From Aulostomus chinensis (taxonomy: Eukaryota; Chordata; Actinopteri; Syngnathiformes; Aulostomidae), in NCBI GenBank assembly GCA_037954235.1, contig JBBMOA010000012.1, positions 6,600,144 through 6,664,143 of the forward strand: a stretch of DNA of 64,000 nucleotides. Reading direction: 5' to 3'. This document shows positions 1 through 13,013 of the stretch, in pieces (position 1 is the stretch's first letter; every line of letters begins with the position of its first letter). Both the position numbers and the translations under genes were made by a program. The notes below the pieces were generated by a model. That model worked only from the letters and a program-made list of their open reading frames with translations. It had not been told where the DNA came from and ran no database searches.

Positions 1-3000
1 CCCAAGGCCTCTCATAAACATCTCAGAGCTGAACAGCTTTTTTTCTCTCTCTCTCTCAGAAGTCAGCCTGTGGGCTCTCGCTCACAATATTACAAGGTTT
101 CTTTTGTTTCTTCTGGCAGCGTGGTACCCTGGGATCCATCCATACAAGCCCACATGGGGATACTGGGTGTCAGAGGACTGCTCAGCCTTGATGTCCCTGG
201 GAGGCACGAGCTGAGCTGTACTGGTAGAGCCGCGAACATTTTTCATGGTGATTTATGGGCCAAAGATGATGATAAAATAACGCCAGAATTTTCTTCCAAA
301 GGAAACAGTAGTGAAAAAGGAGAGGTATTTGAATTGGGGTGCATTCTCCAAAGTCAAAAAGTCTTTGACCAGAGGGCAGGGCGTGAATGAGAATACGTGC
401 AGGTGGTCTGTGGGCTGTTCTGCCTTCATCCGGGCTGGGTCAGTTTACCTCTCTGTCCCCGCACACTGACCTTTTAATATGGGCTATACCTCCTCTCCTT
501 TCACCCTGGCTTTTATGGCCCCATGTAAATCTCTCTCTGGTAACACAAGCTTGTCAGCCCTCCTCTAGCCCCTTTCTTTTCAACACATTTATCCTCATAG
601 AGAATTCAAAGAGGGGCTGTAAGCAGGGAGGTGATATGTGGGTCTACTTGAGTTAAAGTAGACTGAAAAAGGAGGGATGATCAAAAAGGAGAAAGTCCAG
701 AGCGAAACCTTAGACATGGGAACGGCTGGACACTCCAGTGGGCAAGAAAGCTCCTCTAAGATGAAAGCCAGTCGTCCATCAATAAGTCATTACAGCAGAC
801 ATGTAGATCCAGAAATAAGAACGCTGACAATCACGGTCAGCGGCAGCATTAAGACGTGGAGTGAGACTTGGGAGGGATTGCAAGGTGAGACGGATGCTTG
901 CCATGAAATAAATAAAAGATTATACAAAAATGGAAAATGAAAAAGTGATGAGCACCATCTGCTGGATTTTGTTTTTATAGCTGTAACTGCCATTTTTTTG
1001 TGCTACAGAAAAAAGGGGGAAAAAAAGGCTCCAAGGGTTTCTGGTCTGTTAGAACAAACACACACTGGAAAGTTGGTGCAAGGAGGTCACTAACTGCTCA
1101 GACAGGATTCCCTTTTACAACATGGTGTGCTGCAATAAAATGCCACCCAGAGAAGTCCGTTTTACGTCCTTGGGGTTGTTTGTGCGCTATTTATAACACA
1201 ACAATATATCGTTTTCTCCAGCTGGAGAAGGATGTTGTTTAATGTACAATGTTGAATGTGTGTTCATGTGGAGGAAGCGTGAAGGGAAAAACAAGACTAA
1301 AATTTGGGGGGGGTTTCAAAAGAGGCAGATCTGACCTGACCCTGATCCGTCTTAGTTAACCAATAAGAGGTATAACAGCCTGACAGGAGTCACGCTTGCC
1401 CTTACTCATGCTGCTAATGTCATATCTTGAAACCAGGAAGCTTTTGGAGGGAAGCGTATGACAAAATTTACAGGGTAGTAAATTCCGCTGCTTTGGCGGC
1501 TATATTGACAGCACAATAGGATTGTTTTTTTTCCCCTTTTTTGCCATAAAGCAAAAGTGCAGCAAAGTCAGAGCCATTAATGCCAAACAAACATATTTCA
1601 TGATGTTTCACTCCTGATATAATTGCATTTTCCCAGCTATTTCAGTAATAATGTGTGATATCAACCCTGGGATGCCTTAATTATTAAAATGGTAAATGTA
1701 GCTCCTGAGTGTTGTTCATTACGCCCTGCCAAATTGCTTTGTATTTTCTCCGTGTGACTGATGAGGAATTGTGTATCACTTTAAAATTACAAAGAAATAA
1801 TTGCACACAAAAGGCCCGCGCACAGAATCCTAATCATCCGAAAGACTTCGGCTCCAAACTAAGACACTATTGAAGTAGATTTTGTTGCACTGATTGCAAA
1901 GAAGTCTCGGGGCCAATCAAAGTCATTGTACAAATGTCCACCCATTAGTTGTGGGTCACTTTAACTACTTACTATCTGGCCTTTCATGGCTCTCTGCTTG
2001 TTAGGGCTTTAATGACTTCAAATTCCCTGGACAAACGGAGTAGGGAAGAGGTCACGCAGCTCTGCTTTCACTCTTTCACCACGGGGTTGACACTGTTTGT
2101 TTGTTTGTTTGTTTGTCTGAAGGGGTTCTTCCAATTTGACACATAAACACATTGATTCTGGATTAGGAGGCCCTAATTAACCCCAAAGTTCAAACGAGTA
2201 ATTCTACAAAATCTTTGAAAGTCATTAATGACATTTCCAGGAAAAAATAGAACAATGAGAGGAAACAATACGGGTGGCTAACCAGCTGAAGTTTAGATTT
2301 AAGTACGCCGTTAGTCGATGACCTTTCACCGACGCTTTGAGATTTACAAAATGGGTTGTTGTGCCATTTGGTGACGGCAAAATCCTCCTGTCCGATGTGC
2401 TGGAGACACTCAAATGCTAGTACTTTTTTCTGCAATTTTAGGACAAAGCCAGAGGTGAAATTATGTATATCAATCAGAAAAAAACGTGACTATTAATGTG
2501 TATTATCATCGAACGAGACACAGGTGTGAACAACTTTGTCATCTACCCTTTGTCCTCCGCAGAGGATGAGAAACCCTCCAGGCCTCAAAAGCAGCTTCTC
2601 TAATGCGCCAAAGACAACCAGATAGGAATGCTTGTTTGCTTTGTGTGCTGGTCTCAGCCGAACATTCAAGGTTCTGTTTTAATTGCTCTATGAGTGGGAT
2701 GACGGTTTATGTGACTGAATAGTCTTGTTGTTGTTTTTATGTAAATGGAGTCGGGCTCCTAATAAACAAGAATTTCACTTAAAAAAAAAAAAACACCAAA
2801 AAAAACTGCTCCACAATGGAAATTGGATAAAGTCCCCAGATGGCCTGTTGAGGAGTTTTCTTTTTTCTTTTTCTTTTTTCAAAATGATGATGACAAACAC
2901 TCCAAAAAAAAAAAAGAAAAAAAAAAGAGAAAATATTATGTGTGGATGGAGAACAGTCAACATAGATTTGCGGCGGTGTGGCGTGGACGTGGGCTGAGTG

Positions 3001-4360
3001 TGTTAAATGATGCATCATGAATGACTGGCAGTAGGACAGCACCGTAGCTGGTCTTTTCCTGCCTAGTGAGCAGCTAATGGTGCAGAGAGCACACAGCGGT
3101 GGGGGAGGCAAACACTCTGGCCCTGCCATGATGCCAGATGGGCTGTCAGCTCCACATTGTTGCCAGTAACAAAGCCTACTCACCAGGCTCAGAGCTTGTA
3201 GGGTATTCACATTCAGAGTGGCGTACACTGCTGGGAGCAGTTGTAGCGCTTGTCTTTGCCCGCCTACTTAAAGCATGAAAAAGCATTTATTCTTTTCTTT
3301 ATCCAACTTTTAAAGAGGTAATTCAAACAAAGAGTTTATTTTACCTTTTAATTATTGACAAACAGGTGTGTTGAGATCATGAACATCGTTTTGTTTTTTT
3401 TTTGTCCCCCTCCGGTAGTTTACCAAAAAATGTTATTAGACTGAATCATTTCGGTTAATCGGTCCACTGAGTGAACTGTTTCCTCATATACAGTTTTTCA
3501 TACCATTCATAAAATTATCAGGAATTAGGAGTTGACTTAATATATTTGTACATCAGTATCAAGGAAGTTTGAGTTACCGGTTTATCAGCTGGTCTTTATG
3601 AGGTTTGACACAATTACTATTTTCTTATTCACCATCTTGAGACATTATATCCTTCAGATTAGAGTTTATTTAGTACTTTGTTATGCTAATATTGCTCTTC
3701 ATCCCATGTAGGTTTTAATGATGTCTTTGTTTAGTTCATCCTTGGGTGGTTTTGTTTTTTTTTCTGTTATTCATGTTGTTGAGGAAACGGATGATTTATG
3801 ACTCCTAACGAAAGTCCTGAGATGTAATCAGCACCTGTTTATTCAAAATGCAACAGACAGATGGAGAAGAAAACGTGAAAAAAAAAGATGATCAAAAATA
3901 TGTCCCCACTGAGTGTGTCTGTGGGGGGGGGGGGGGGGTAAAAAACAACAACATATGTATTCGAGGTGGGAATGAGACGTACCACATCTGTAACACCAGC
4001 TCGTTTGTTTTAAGAAGAATCACCAGAGGATACTGCAATATCAGTATTCTGGCCCATCCCCTATGTATGGCAATAACTACAATCCTCCATCAGGTGTCAC
4101 ATTAGACTCTGCATGAACCAAAAAGCAAGAGAAATCATGTGAGTGAGATGTGTTGTGTGTTGTTTAGTCACAGACGTTATTCCAATCAACACTAAATATT
4201 TGTAACAGCATCATAAAATCTCTCCAACAAATGTATTTCCTCTGAAACAGACGGATCTTTAAAAAAACACAAAAAAAAACACCAACAAGAAAACACCTAT
4301 GTGTGCAATAATTGGCCAAATGGTTTGTTTCAATGGAAATGTCCTCCTGTAACAAAGTAT
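1..4360. other. Intergenic, no gene recognised (distal upstream of cxcr4)
   Basis: No open frame here has splice context or protein similarity that I recognise. Seen directly are short A/T homopolymers (about 2780-2930), a G run near 3926-3938, and a stretch at about 1600-1930 that is AT-rich, free of simple repeats and reads like conserved non-coding DNA. Everything else looks like unique intergenic sequence. Confidence 0.6.
1600..1930. promoter_or_regulatory. Possible conserved non-coding element
   Basis: This block has homeodomain-type TAATTA/ATTAAT cores, a TGATATCA-like word and no low-complexity tract, unlike its surroundings. It lies about 17.5 kb upstream of cxcr4. The enhancer call is inference from texture alone; no alignment was possible. 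Confidence 0.2.
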
Positions 4361-4366
4361 ACTAAC

Positions 4367-4367
4367 C

Positions 4368-4399
<32 letters not shown>

Positions 4400-4538
4400 A
4401 CAAACAAAACACACATAATGAGGCATAAACATATACACATTCAAGAGTGAACAAACCCTACACACACACACACACACACACAAACAAAAACACACATAAT
4501 GAGGCATAAACATATACACATTCAAGAGTGAACAAACC

Positions 4539-4572
<34 letters not shown>
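4367..4572. repeat. Compound (CA)n array with an 81-bp tandem duplication
   Basis: Three (CA)n runs alternate with two nearly identical copies of a unit containing the words ATAATGAGGCATAAACATAT and TCAAGAGTGAACAAACCCT. The units start at 4411 and 4492, a period of 81 bp. Each unit is bounded by CA repeats, which suggests duplication by unequal exchange or slippage. Confidence 0.9.
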
Positions 4573-4574
<2 letters not shown>

Positions 4575-5069
4575 CCCCCATCACTGAGGCATGAACAACC
4601 ATCTGCCTTCAGTAGCAGCAACACAATGACCAGATCAGAGGAATCCATTCATGCTGTTAAAAATTCATTGCCTTCCTCTGGTTGTCAAACATCTGCAGCC
4701 TCTGTCTTCATGTTACAGCCGAGGCAGCAAAGCAGGTTCATCCGAGGAGGCTTTACTCCCAAAGCTCTGGCTCAACTTCTCCATTGCAGATGACTTAATC
4801 ACTTCTGGTGTTTTCTTAATTGTTTTTGTTGTCTTGTTTTTATCAACGCGACAGAAAGGTCAGCGAAAACCTTGCCAAAACATGCTCATTGCGTAAGAGG
4901 TCATGAGAATGTAGAAAGCGCGAGTGTTTAGTCACAGTCTGACGCCGGCGTGGCAGCATGAGAGGAGAGAAACAAGCTAGTTCATCTTTTCCAAGCTCTC
5001 ACGCTATCTGAGATGAGGAAGGTGCAACTTAGGGAAACTGTGGCTGCCATGGTGTCTTGTGAGCCATGG

Positions 5070-5113
<44 letters not shown>

Positions 5114-7184
5114 GGGGGGTGTTATTGACCTAACTGTGGACGTCTGTGACATCTATCAGGAGGGTTGTAAGTCATCAGAGAGGGGAACTGAGGGTAGATC
5201 AGTGGATTTTGTGCGTTTGCGTGCGATGAAGACAGTAGACAACAACACCACCGGCGAAAACAAGTTCACCAGGAGTTCACCATGTTCCTCACCAGTCTGA
5301 CATGACCAACTTGTTTTTGTTTCAGGCTGTCTAATTTGTATCTACGTCATTTGTTTTCTCACCTTCCTTCTCGACGCCAGTCTCCGCGCGTGCGCTGATG
5401 GCTGTTGGTGCCGTACGTGCAGTGAAGAGTGCACATGAACGTGCTTGTGAAGTCATTTTGAGGTTTGTGGGATCTGAATAAAGATGTGTATCAGTGAGAA
5501 GGGGCAAGCTGTCTATCATCTATCGGGGCCGTGGGAGAGAGAAAGAGAAAAAAAAAAAACAAGACCTTGTTGCTTCAATTTTTTAATTTTATGCCTCAAG
5601 ATACAATTTGTTTCAGTGAAGAAACTGGTGGCCAAAAAATACAACTAAATTTTGTAATAGCTTGGACAAGGGTACAACTTGTATCGCTCATGAATTGAGG
5701 GAACAAAATATACACGTTTTTTTTCCCCTGAATGGCCAGGAAAAAAAAAATCTCTGGTCACTTCAGGACTCTGAATGTATCCTTCAATCTTTACAGATGC
5801 CCTTATAAATGTATCAAAGGACAGAAAAATATACTCCGAACAACTACTTTGATCTGACGTTGTTTAAAACTATAATTACCACATTAAAACTTTTAAAACA
5901 CCAGCTACTCTTCTCTCTCGTCATAAAAATTAGAGATTACATGAATAAACTACAGATTTTACATTTTAAAAGTTTAACAGTTGGATACAAGGTTTCTCCC
6001 GCTTCTCTCTATTGTCCATCTTCGCTGTGACCTGGGGGCCCATTATATTTTTTGTTTTGCTGGATTTGGGACTGAGATCGGACCCTCCAAAATATCTGCG
6101 ATGCCACAAATCCTGCTCCTAAGATAATTCCATTTTCACTTCATTAAAGCTCACATGGATCGGTGTGAAACCAGTCTGCCATCACTCCAGGCGGCTCCAA
6201 CATTCAACTGTGGCAACATGAAGGACAATGTCTCTTTTGACCGATGAGGTTTCTTTGAGGTGAGTGAAAATATGGGTCAAGTACCACAGATGCTGCCGAT
6301 ATAATGTAACACTGTTTTGATGCTCCGCACTCCAAAGAGAGGCCGCTGAAGCCGCTGGCCTGATGTGATTTGATTACATGCGAGGGAAAGTGTTGCAACA
6401 TCAACGGTATTTTGACACTACAAACTCACGGAATACAGATCCAGTGATTGTCATCTTTGTGCGCAAGTCTGGGTTAGAGATGTTTTGAGAGCTGAGACTA
6501 AAAAGCATTTCATATCCCATCGGTAGCGGACAGAATCGAGACAGCTTGGAGATCTATCGGAGCACTTGTTGGAGAAACGTATTATATAACCAAATGTAAA
6601 ATGGATTATTTTTGAAAACTTGATTTATGACACCGGCTGCTGGGGTGTTACAAAGCCAGTACACTATCATTATCTATGTAGGAGAAATAGAAAAGCCCTG
6701 CAGATGATTTAGAAATATGATGATGGAAGAAACGATCTTTCTCAATGTATTATGAAGGCAGCCAGCCCCTGGGCTTTCAAAAACAGAGAGTCTAATGAAT
6801 CATGGGGGGGATGAGACAAGGAGAACTAAAGAAAAAGTTGCTACGCATAATGCTCGGAAGGGAGAAGGTAAAATGCAGTGGGTGTTGTATGAGTCACTAT
6901 TACTGGAGCCTTGTCAGAGACGACAGACGATGTAAGGTGAGTAAGACTGATAAAAGTCTGAACAACAGAGGTGAGAGGGATCAGGTTACAGGTGCAGGAG
7001 AACGCTTGTTGATGTGTGTTTAGCTCACAATTCCTTTACCGCCTGTGATTACATGTGTGGCGTAAGAGGAGCCCGGTCCTGCTCAGGCTGAACCGTCTAC
7101 GAGACAACGTGCCTTTAAATGTAAAGACATATTCCTCTTGTGTCAGCTGAGCCATACCAGAGACATCAGCACCACATCGTTCTT
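4573..7184. other. Intergenic, no gene recognised
   Basis: This holds a (TG)18 tract at 5074-5109 and scattered A/T runs. No exon, RNA gene or repeat family that I recognise is present. Confidence 0.55.
5074..5109. repeat. (TG)n microsatellite
   Basis: Perfect dinucleotide run of about 18 units, followed by a short G-rich segment. Confidence 0.95.
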
Positions 7185-7188
7185 AACA

Positions 7189-7275
7189 AGCAGTTCTCAG
7201 AGTGAGGGTTGAGGACCCTCGGGAGTCCTTGAGGGTCTTCCAGGGGGTCCTCGGTAGAATGAGGGAAAAAAAATC
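7189..7275 (+). mobile_element. Possible hAT-type terminal fragment
   Basis: The segment begins with CAGTTCTCAGAGTGAGG and continues with a GGACCCTCGGGAGTCC / GGGGGTCC pattern. This resembles the ends of many vertebrate hAT-derived elements (CAGNGGTTCTCAAA followed by GGGGTCC-rich sequence). No matching opposite terminal repeat was found nearby, so it would be a fragment. Confidence 0.35.
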
Positions 7276-7410
7276 ACTTTTATCTTTAAATGTTTTGTTC
7301 CTAATGTTCTGATCTTTTTTGTATTTTAATGTACGGTCTTTTTTTTGGCCTGTTAAATCATTGCCTTTCTACCATGTCTTCAAGAAATTAAATGGATTTC
7401 CTTGGGGGGG

Positions 7411-7820
7411 GGGGTGTTTGATTGGCAAATTTGCAAAAAATTAGATTTATCAGACAGTGAGCAACCGACATTTACCAGATGAGAGAAAGAGAAGCCGGTG
7501 GTCAAATCCTGTTCCGAACCACAAAGATAATTTTTGGAAAGTTGCAGTTCCTCTCCAGCATGAACAAACGTGCTTATCTGAACCCAAATCATGAACTCAC
7601 CCATAATCAGACCTTTTATTTCCCAAACCAACTCTTAGTGCTGACACGTAATAAAACATCATTATTTTTTGCCGTTACTTTTGCGGGGCACAATAGCTGG
7701 CGTATCTCCCATCGCTGATAAGTCGCTAATGAAGGAAGAAAAAGCTTACGGGTCCTATCAGAGGGACAGAACAAACAAGCTATTCTATTATTTGGGTTGG
7801 AGGACTCATTGGAATTTTTG
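7411..7820. other. Intergenic, no gene recognised
   Basis: Nothing identifiable apart from a run of ten G's near 7405-7415. Open frames on both strands are short and lack splice context. Confidence 0.5.
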
Positions 7821-8223
7821 AAGGAATAGTTTAACATGTTTGGAACATACTTGCTGAGAGTCATTTGGAAATTCCACTCTCATGTCTGCAGGTTAAACTT
7901 GGAGCTGGAAACAGAAGGTCACTTAGGCTGGAAACAGCCGGTCTGGCTCAAAAGGATGAATCTGCATCTCTAAAGTTCAATGAATAACATCACATGATGT
8001 AGGATTTATCCAAACGAAGGGCAGAAGTAAGACTTTGCAGTTTCATGAAGTATTTCTTGACCAGGTTCCATGATTTCCTGCAGTTTCACGCTCTTGCCTG
8101 GCAATCCTGCTCCAGTCTTAAAGGTTATTCCTCACGATCTCCCGCGCTATCGATCTATAACGTGCTTGTGCCTTATCTACCACTGCAATGAGCATATTCC
8201 CCCAAAATGTCAAACTATTCCTT
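7821..8223. mobile_element. MITE with ~22-bp terminal inverted repeats
   Basis: The left end (7821-7843) reads AAGGAATAGTTTAACATG. The right end (8202-8223) is its near-perfect reverse complement, ending GTCAAACTATTCCTT. The ~400-bp body has no coding capacity. Internal phrases such as CCACTCTCATGTCTG and CTGGAAACAG match, as far as I remember, an abundant teleost miniature element with exactly these ends. The superfamily is not certain. Confidence 0.75.
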
Positions 8224-8970
8224 TGAGGATCAGAACTAAATGTGTAAATCAAGATTAACAAACACACATGAAACGTGCAAGCTCTTTGTGATTGAATGCT
8301 TTCTTACTCATGAGTTGTCATGATAAGAGCCAGGGATGGCGGGGAAAGAAGATTCAGGGCTTCCTTCCTATCTCCTTAAGCCAAGAAAACATCATAAACC
8401 TTCTTTTATGATAGAGGGAGGAGATATTGCCCTCCAGCTACAGACAACCCCCATAAAAAAAAAGTGTTCAGGATAAAACCTGTTTTGCATTTTCACCTGA
8501 AATTCTTGCGTAAAACTTTGAAAGTGATCCCCAAGAAGTAATTACTGGTAAACAATCACTCAGAACATCTTATTTTTCATGACTCACTGTGATGCTTTGC
8601 TAACTGCATGTGTCACATGCCCTCTCGTCTTATGACAGTCCCCACTGGGGGCGTAGAGAGCGAAAAGGAGAGAAAACAGGAACAAACCTTTGTGTTTATT
8701 TTGACCAAATGTCAACTACTGGGAGTGGCTGAACTACCAGTTTTTCCAACAACAGAATAAGACCAACTGTCACATGGTTGATATTCTGCAACATCTCTTT
8801 GTCTCGGGATGCTGAGGATGTGCAGAAACAGCCCAGTCACCAGAGCATCCTGTCTCAACATCTGCTTAGATATATGTCAGTGTCTCCTAATTTTGTCAGA
8901 TAACTTATAAAACCAGATGGAAAGCTCCCGAGGGGAGACAGGGGTCCTCTTTAATTCTATTACTCCACCC

Positions 8971-8971
<1 letters not shown>

Positions 8972-9024
<53 letters not shown>
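8972..9024. repeat. (CA)n microsatellite
   Basis: Perfect run of about 26 units. Confidence 0.95.
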
Positions 9025-9027
<3 letters not shown>

Positions 9028-10289
9028 GCATGGAAGACATATGCAGCCAGTGGCGACCACAGAGAGTGGCTCATACACATCCAAGGCTGCCCAAAGGCAA
9101 GAGGCCCATGATGGATCAGACACTGATTTGATTTGAAGTGAGTGTGAAAGCCACCGTCCGTGCCCTCTGCCAGAGAGGTGAACCGTGATTGAGCAATGGC
9201 TGTCTGGAGGGTTCACGCAGGAAACTGTAAGTGGACAGGCTGGACCTGCTGCTAACAATCACCTTTTGTACAAATCGGCTGGAAATGAATTGTTGATTCA
9301 CAGAGAGTTACAAAAGAAAGAGAAAAAAGGGAGCTCCAGCTGCCGGCTTTTCCACCAGCTCATTTTAGAGATGACACACTATCCTGGATAGCTTGTTAAA
9401 AGTAATGATACATCGCACACAGTGGGTTGATGCTTCTGTGTATACAGGACAGTAGTCAAATACATACATAATTACCCTGTTGTCTTTTTACTGCCGTCCC
9501 TCTGGACTACTAAAGATATACACCAATTGTTATTGTACAGGATGTTCGCGGTTATATCATTGGAAAATTAACAAATATGAATATGCATTCGTAGATGACT
9601 GACTGCTTACTTTGCTAGCAGTCCTTAGCTGTATCACACGCAATGAGGGTTAGTTATTTAGTCTGTTAATTGTTGTTTCTCAGCTGAGAACAATACCTGA
9701 TGATTAAAACTCTTTTGAAAATATACAAGAGAAAAAAAGAAGAAATTTGTCTCAGAAACAGTGAAAAGGGAGAATAAAAGAAGCAGAATAAAAGTTTTGC
9801 AAGGGAGAAGATGGACGCTATCTATCTATATACTGTATTTATTCAACCAACAACAATTCAAGACTGTGTTACAGTTACTTTTTGAAAAATATTCCCTAAA
9901 GGAAATACTCGGCGATTCACAGGAAGTGGTGTTATTGGGTTGTTGTTTTGTTTCTGTTTTTTGGAACATAAACAGAAAGCAACTTTGTACAATGGTGGGG
10001 AAACAGCAATAGAAACTAAAACTTCTTCTTAAGTCTAAATTTAACCTGTGATATCTCAGCAGCTGTCCACAGTCTGATTGACAGAGGATTGCTACATTAG
10101 TCCAGACACTCTGTCAAGTGAAGAGCACTTAGTACTACAACAATGAAACTTTGAAGTACCACGTGGATGTATGTGGAGCGCGCGGAGGTTAGCGGGCGGT
10201 ATACAAGAAACACTTCAAAATACACAAAGTTTATCTAGGAACAAGACAAAAGTAAACAGTAAATGACAGCGAGGCTTTGAGCTAACTGA

Positions 10290-10311
10290 TGCGTGCGCGC
10301 GCACGCACACG

Positions 10312-10360
<49 letters not shown>
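10290..10360. repeat. (CG)n/(CA)n alternating purine-pyrimidine tract
   Basis: About 71 nt of strictly alternating purine and pyrimidine: a GCGCGC core passing into (CA)n. Such sequence can adopt left-handed Z-DNA; whether it does so here is inference. Confidence 0.9.
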
Positions 10361-10362
<2 letters not shown>

Positions 10363-10619
10363 CTCTGGCTGTCATAGTGATGTTATTGATGATAACCTAG
10401 AAGCTTTGTTGCCACTCCTGATAATGACACTTTCTGCCAGCTGCCTTGGGGCTTTCCTCTTTGGCCACCACAGCTCAAAGCAAATATCCAAGTGTCTCCC
10501 TGCTTGACAGATAATAATCAGTCTAAACAATATGAGTTCATATTGGCTGGCTCCCACCTGAGGCCTGAAAATCCTCTTTCTGTCCCCCAAAAAGGTAGCA
10601 CTTTATCACATCTTGCCCC

Positions 10620-10930
10620 TCAAACTCATTGTGCTGATGAGTCGCTGCTGATAATTCATTAATGGATGCTTCCTGTTACTTTGTTTATCGGAAAAGAAGC
10701 CGAAGGGGAGATCTCGTTCAAATTTCCAGAGGCGTAATTACAATAAACACACAGTTTTCCTGCTGAATTCGCTCTCAAAACAAACAGCGCCACAAACAGC
10801 ACCTGTCATATCCTGATCAATAGGCTTCCTGTGGGAACTCGGAGCTGACAGAGTGGCCGGTGCTCATGTCATAAACAGCCCTAAAGCACGGGCCTCCTAA
10901 ATAATCAAAAAGCCAAAGGACCGGATGTTG
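10620..10930. promoter_or_regulatory. Possible conserved non-coding element
   Basis: A repeat-free block with homeodomain-like words (TAATTCATTAATGG, GCGTAATTAC) and octamer/SOX-like AT cores, about 8.5 kb upstream of cxcr4. The enhancer call is inference from composition only. Confidence 0.25.
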
Positions 10931-12908
10931 GTCTAGGCGAAGCAAATCCAGATGTATTATTTACTCCACATCTTTGTTTACACAAAAACACAATAATCCT
11001 CACATATTTGAGGCAGTAGGGGGTGGGAAAGGCAACTCTCTGTATCAGTAATCAGGGATCAGGGATCTACAGTGTTTGCAGCCTTTAGAAAAGAAAAGAA
11101 TTCAGTTGTGCAGAGAGAAAATAAACCCAAAGGCAGAGTACAAAGGACTGCAGGTCCGGAGCGAGCACGTCCAGGATTCAGCGGACAAGTTGGCTCAAGG
11201 AGGAAACTCTCAGGGTTGAGGGAGTATGTTATTTGGTTGTTGTTTTTTTTAAGGGGCCGCTTGCTTTCTGCCTCATGTCGAAACCTCAGTCTCTTATCAT
11301 TGGTATCATGATGCTTGTCTTGATAAATAAAACACATTTTCAGGCACTTCCTTTGTTTCCACATGATCTGAAAACACTGCAAAACAATGCGTGTACCTGC
11401 ATATGCCTGCGTGGGCTCCAGTTTAATGAGTAAACTGTGATTAAGAGCCTGACTCATCAACTGAAAGTATGAAAAACAAAGATGGACGGTTGTTAGAATC
11501 CTACACCTTTTCCTGGAGACTGAAGGAAGAAGAAAATAAAATATATGTCTTTTGTTTGCTTCAGGCAGTCAATGTAGACGGTGTCATGTTTCAGACAACG
11601 AGGCACCGCCGGGACAGTGAAACGTCCCTTTGGCCAGGACTGATAGATATTCCTCCACTTGTGCTTTGTTCTGGTCTGGTGCATCTGACCCCCCCCCCCC
11701 CCCCCCCCCGACCAGACTAAGGCTTTATGACACTTGTCACAGGAAGCTCTGTCCATCCAAAAAGGACGCTCATATGTACAAATCCAGCTGGTTGCTTTTC
11801 CATCACAATGTTTGAATAATGAATGAAGCCCGTCTTTTCTTTTCTTTTTTTTAGCTAAGTGGTGCTATAAATCAGCGCTAAATGTAAAGGCGGTACGTTT
11901 GATGCTCAGAAAGCAGAGGTTAAAGTGTTTGGTTAATAATCTGACACTAAGAGGTAGAGCTTAACTGTGTCCGTGTTTGATGTTCCTCAGCAAAAGATGC
12001 TGAGTAACAGCGTGACATCAGCTGTTCGGTGCTGTGGCATTCACTGCTGCTGTGAACGCAGTACATCCTAACACTGAATAAAGGACCTTGACCATGGTGT
12101 TATTCTTAAGAGACTTTAAAATTGAATACTAATCATAAACTGTCTTCCTGCTGCACACACCTGAGTAGTTAGATTAAACCTGAATAAACCCATTACTAAG
12201 TATTTTCTTCTGCTGAACTTTGTAGTTGAGGGCAGCGTGGAGGTCACTGACAACATTTGATATTTTATAATATTTAGCCCCAGTCTTGGTGTGACAAAAC
12301 GATGTTCAGAGACGAGCCCGAACTATTGCGTTCCCCTTGGGTTGTTGAGTCATGTGACCCATGGAGAACAGGCCGGGGTTCCACGAAACTGTTGCAGTTT
12401 GACATAAACCAATCATATAGCACACGTGACTATAGTTCCAAATAACATTCCCAGTTATTTCTGATTTAAACTGCAGCTAACATGTTCATTAAGAACACTC
12501 TCCTCATTTTCGATTCGACGTAAGGGCAGGTTTGGTGGTGGGGTGGCTCCCTCTTCCTCCACTGGTCACTCGACTCTGGAAAAGCTTATCTGCTGTCATC
12601 TGGTCTATTGTCTGGCTTATCTGAGGCGATCAGAGCTGAGCTGAGCCTCAGTTCACGTCTCCTCCACTGTCCCGGCATGCCAGATGGAGGACCTCCACCT
12701 GCGGAGAGCCTGAAAGAACACTTGCTGTGAACTTCTGTCGTATACAAAAGGAGCGGAGGGTTTTTTTTAGGAACTCGCGTGCATCGTGACTGAAAGTCTT
12801 ACTTTATGTATAACTTTATTTGTTTTCAGACCGCGGAAAAGAACAGACCCTAAAATGACCATTTAAACTGTCATGCAAATGCTTATATTCAAACGCAGGC
12901 GAGTTTGC

Positions 12909-12910
<2 letters not shown>
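10931..12910. other. Intergenic, no gene recognised
   Basis: This holds a 21-nt C run (11689-11709). Stretches around 12260-12720 are unique-looking but carry no motif I can name. Confidence 0.5.
11689..11709. repeat. Poly-C tract
   Basis: Twenty-one consecutive C residues, preceded by ATCTGA. Confidence 0.95.
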
Positions 12911-12964
<54 letters not shown>

Positions 12965-13013
12965 AGTGTGCGTGTGTGTCAGTGTGCGTGTGTGTGTGTG
13001 TGTGCGTGTGTAT
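12911..13013. repeat. Imperfect (TG)n microsatellite
   Basis: A pure TG run followed by two interrupted blocks (CAGTGTGCG type), about 100 nt in all. Confidence 0.95.

Larger units (their letters stand above)
8224..10619. other. Intergenic with two (CA)n tracts
   Basis: This contains the CA tract at 8972-9024 and the CG/CA tract at 10290-10360. No exon-like sequence is recognised; the open frames across the CA tracts are repeat artefacts. Confidence 0.55.

Noticed and set aside
2779..3228. 149-codon minus-strand frame
   Set aside because: The end is a Phe/Lys run from A/T homopolymers and the rest has no recognisable domain or splice pattern.
4259..4648. 129-codon minus-strand frame rich in Cys-Val repeats
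   Set aside because: It is the translation of the (CA)n/(TG)n array; no splice context or homology.
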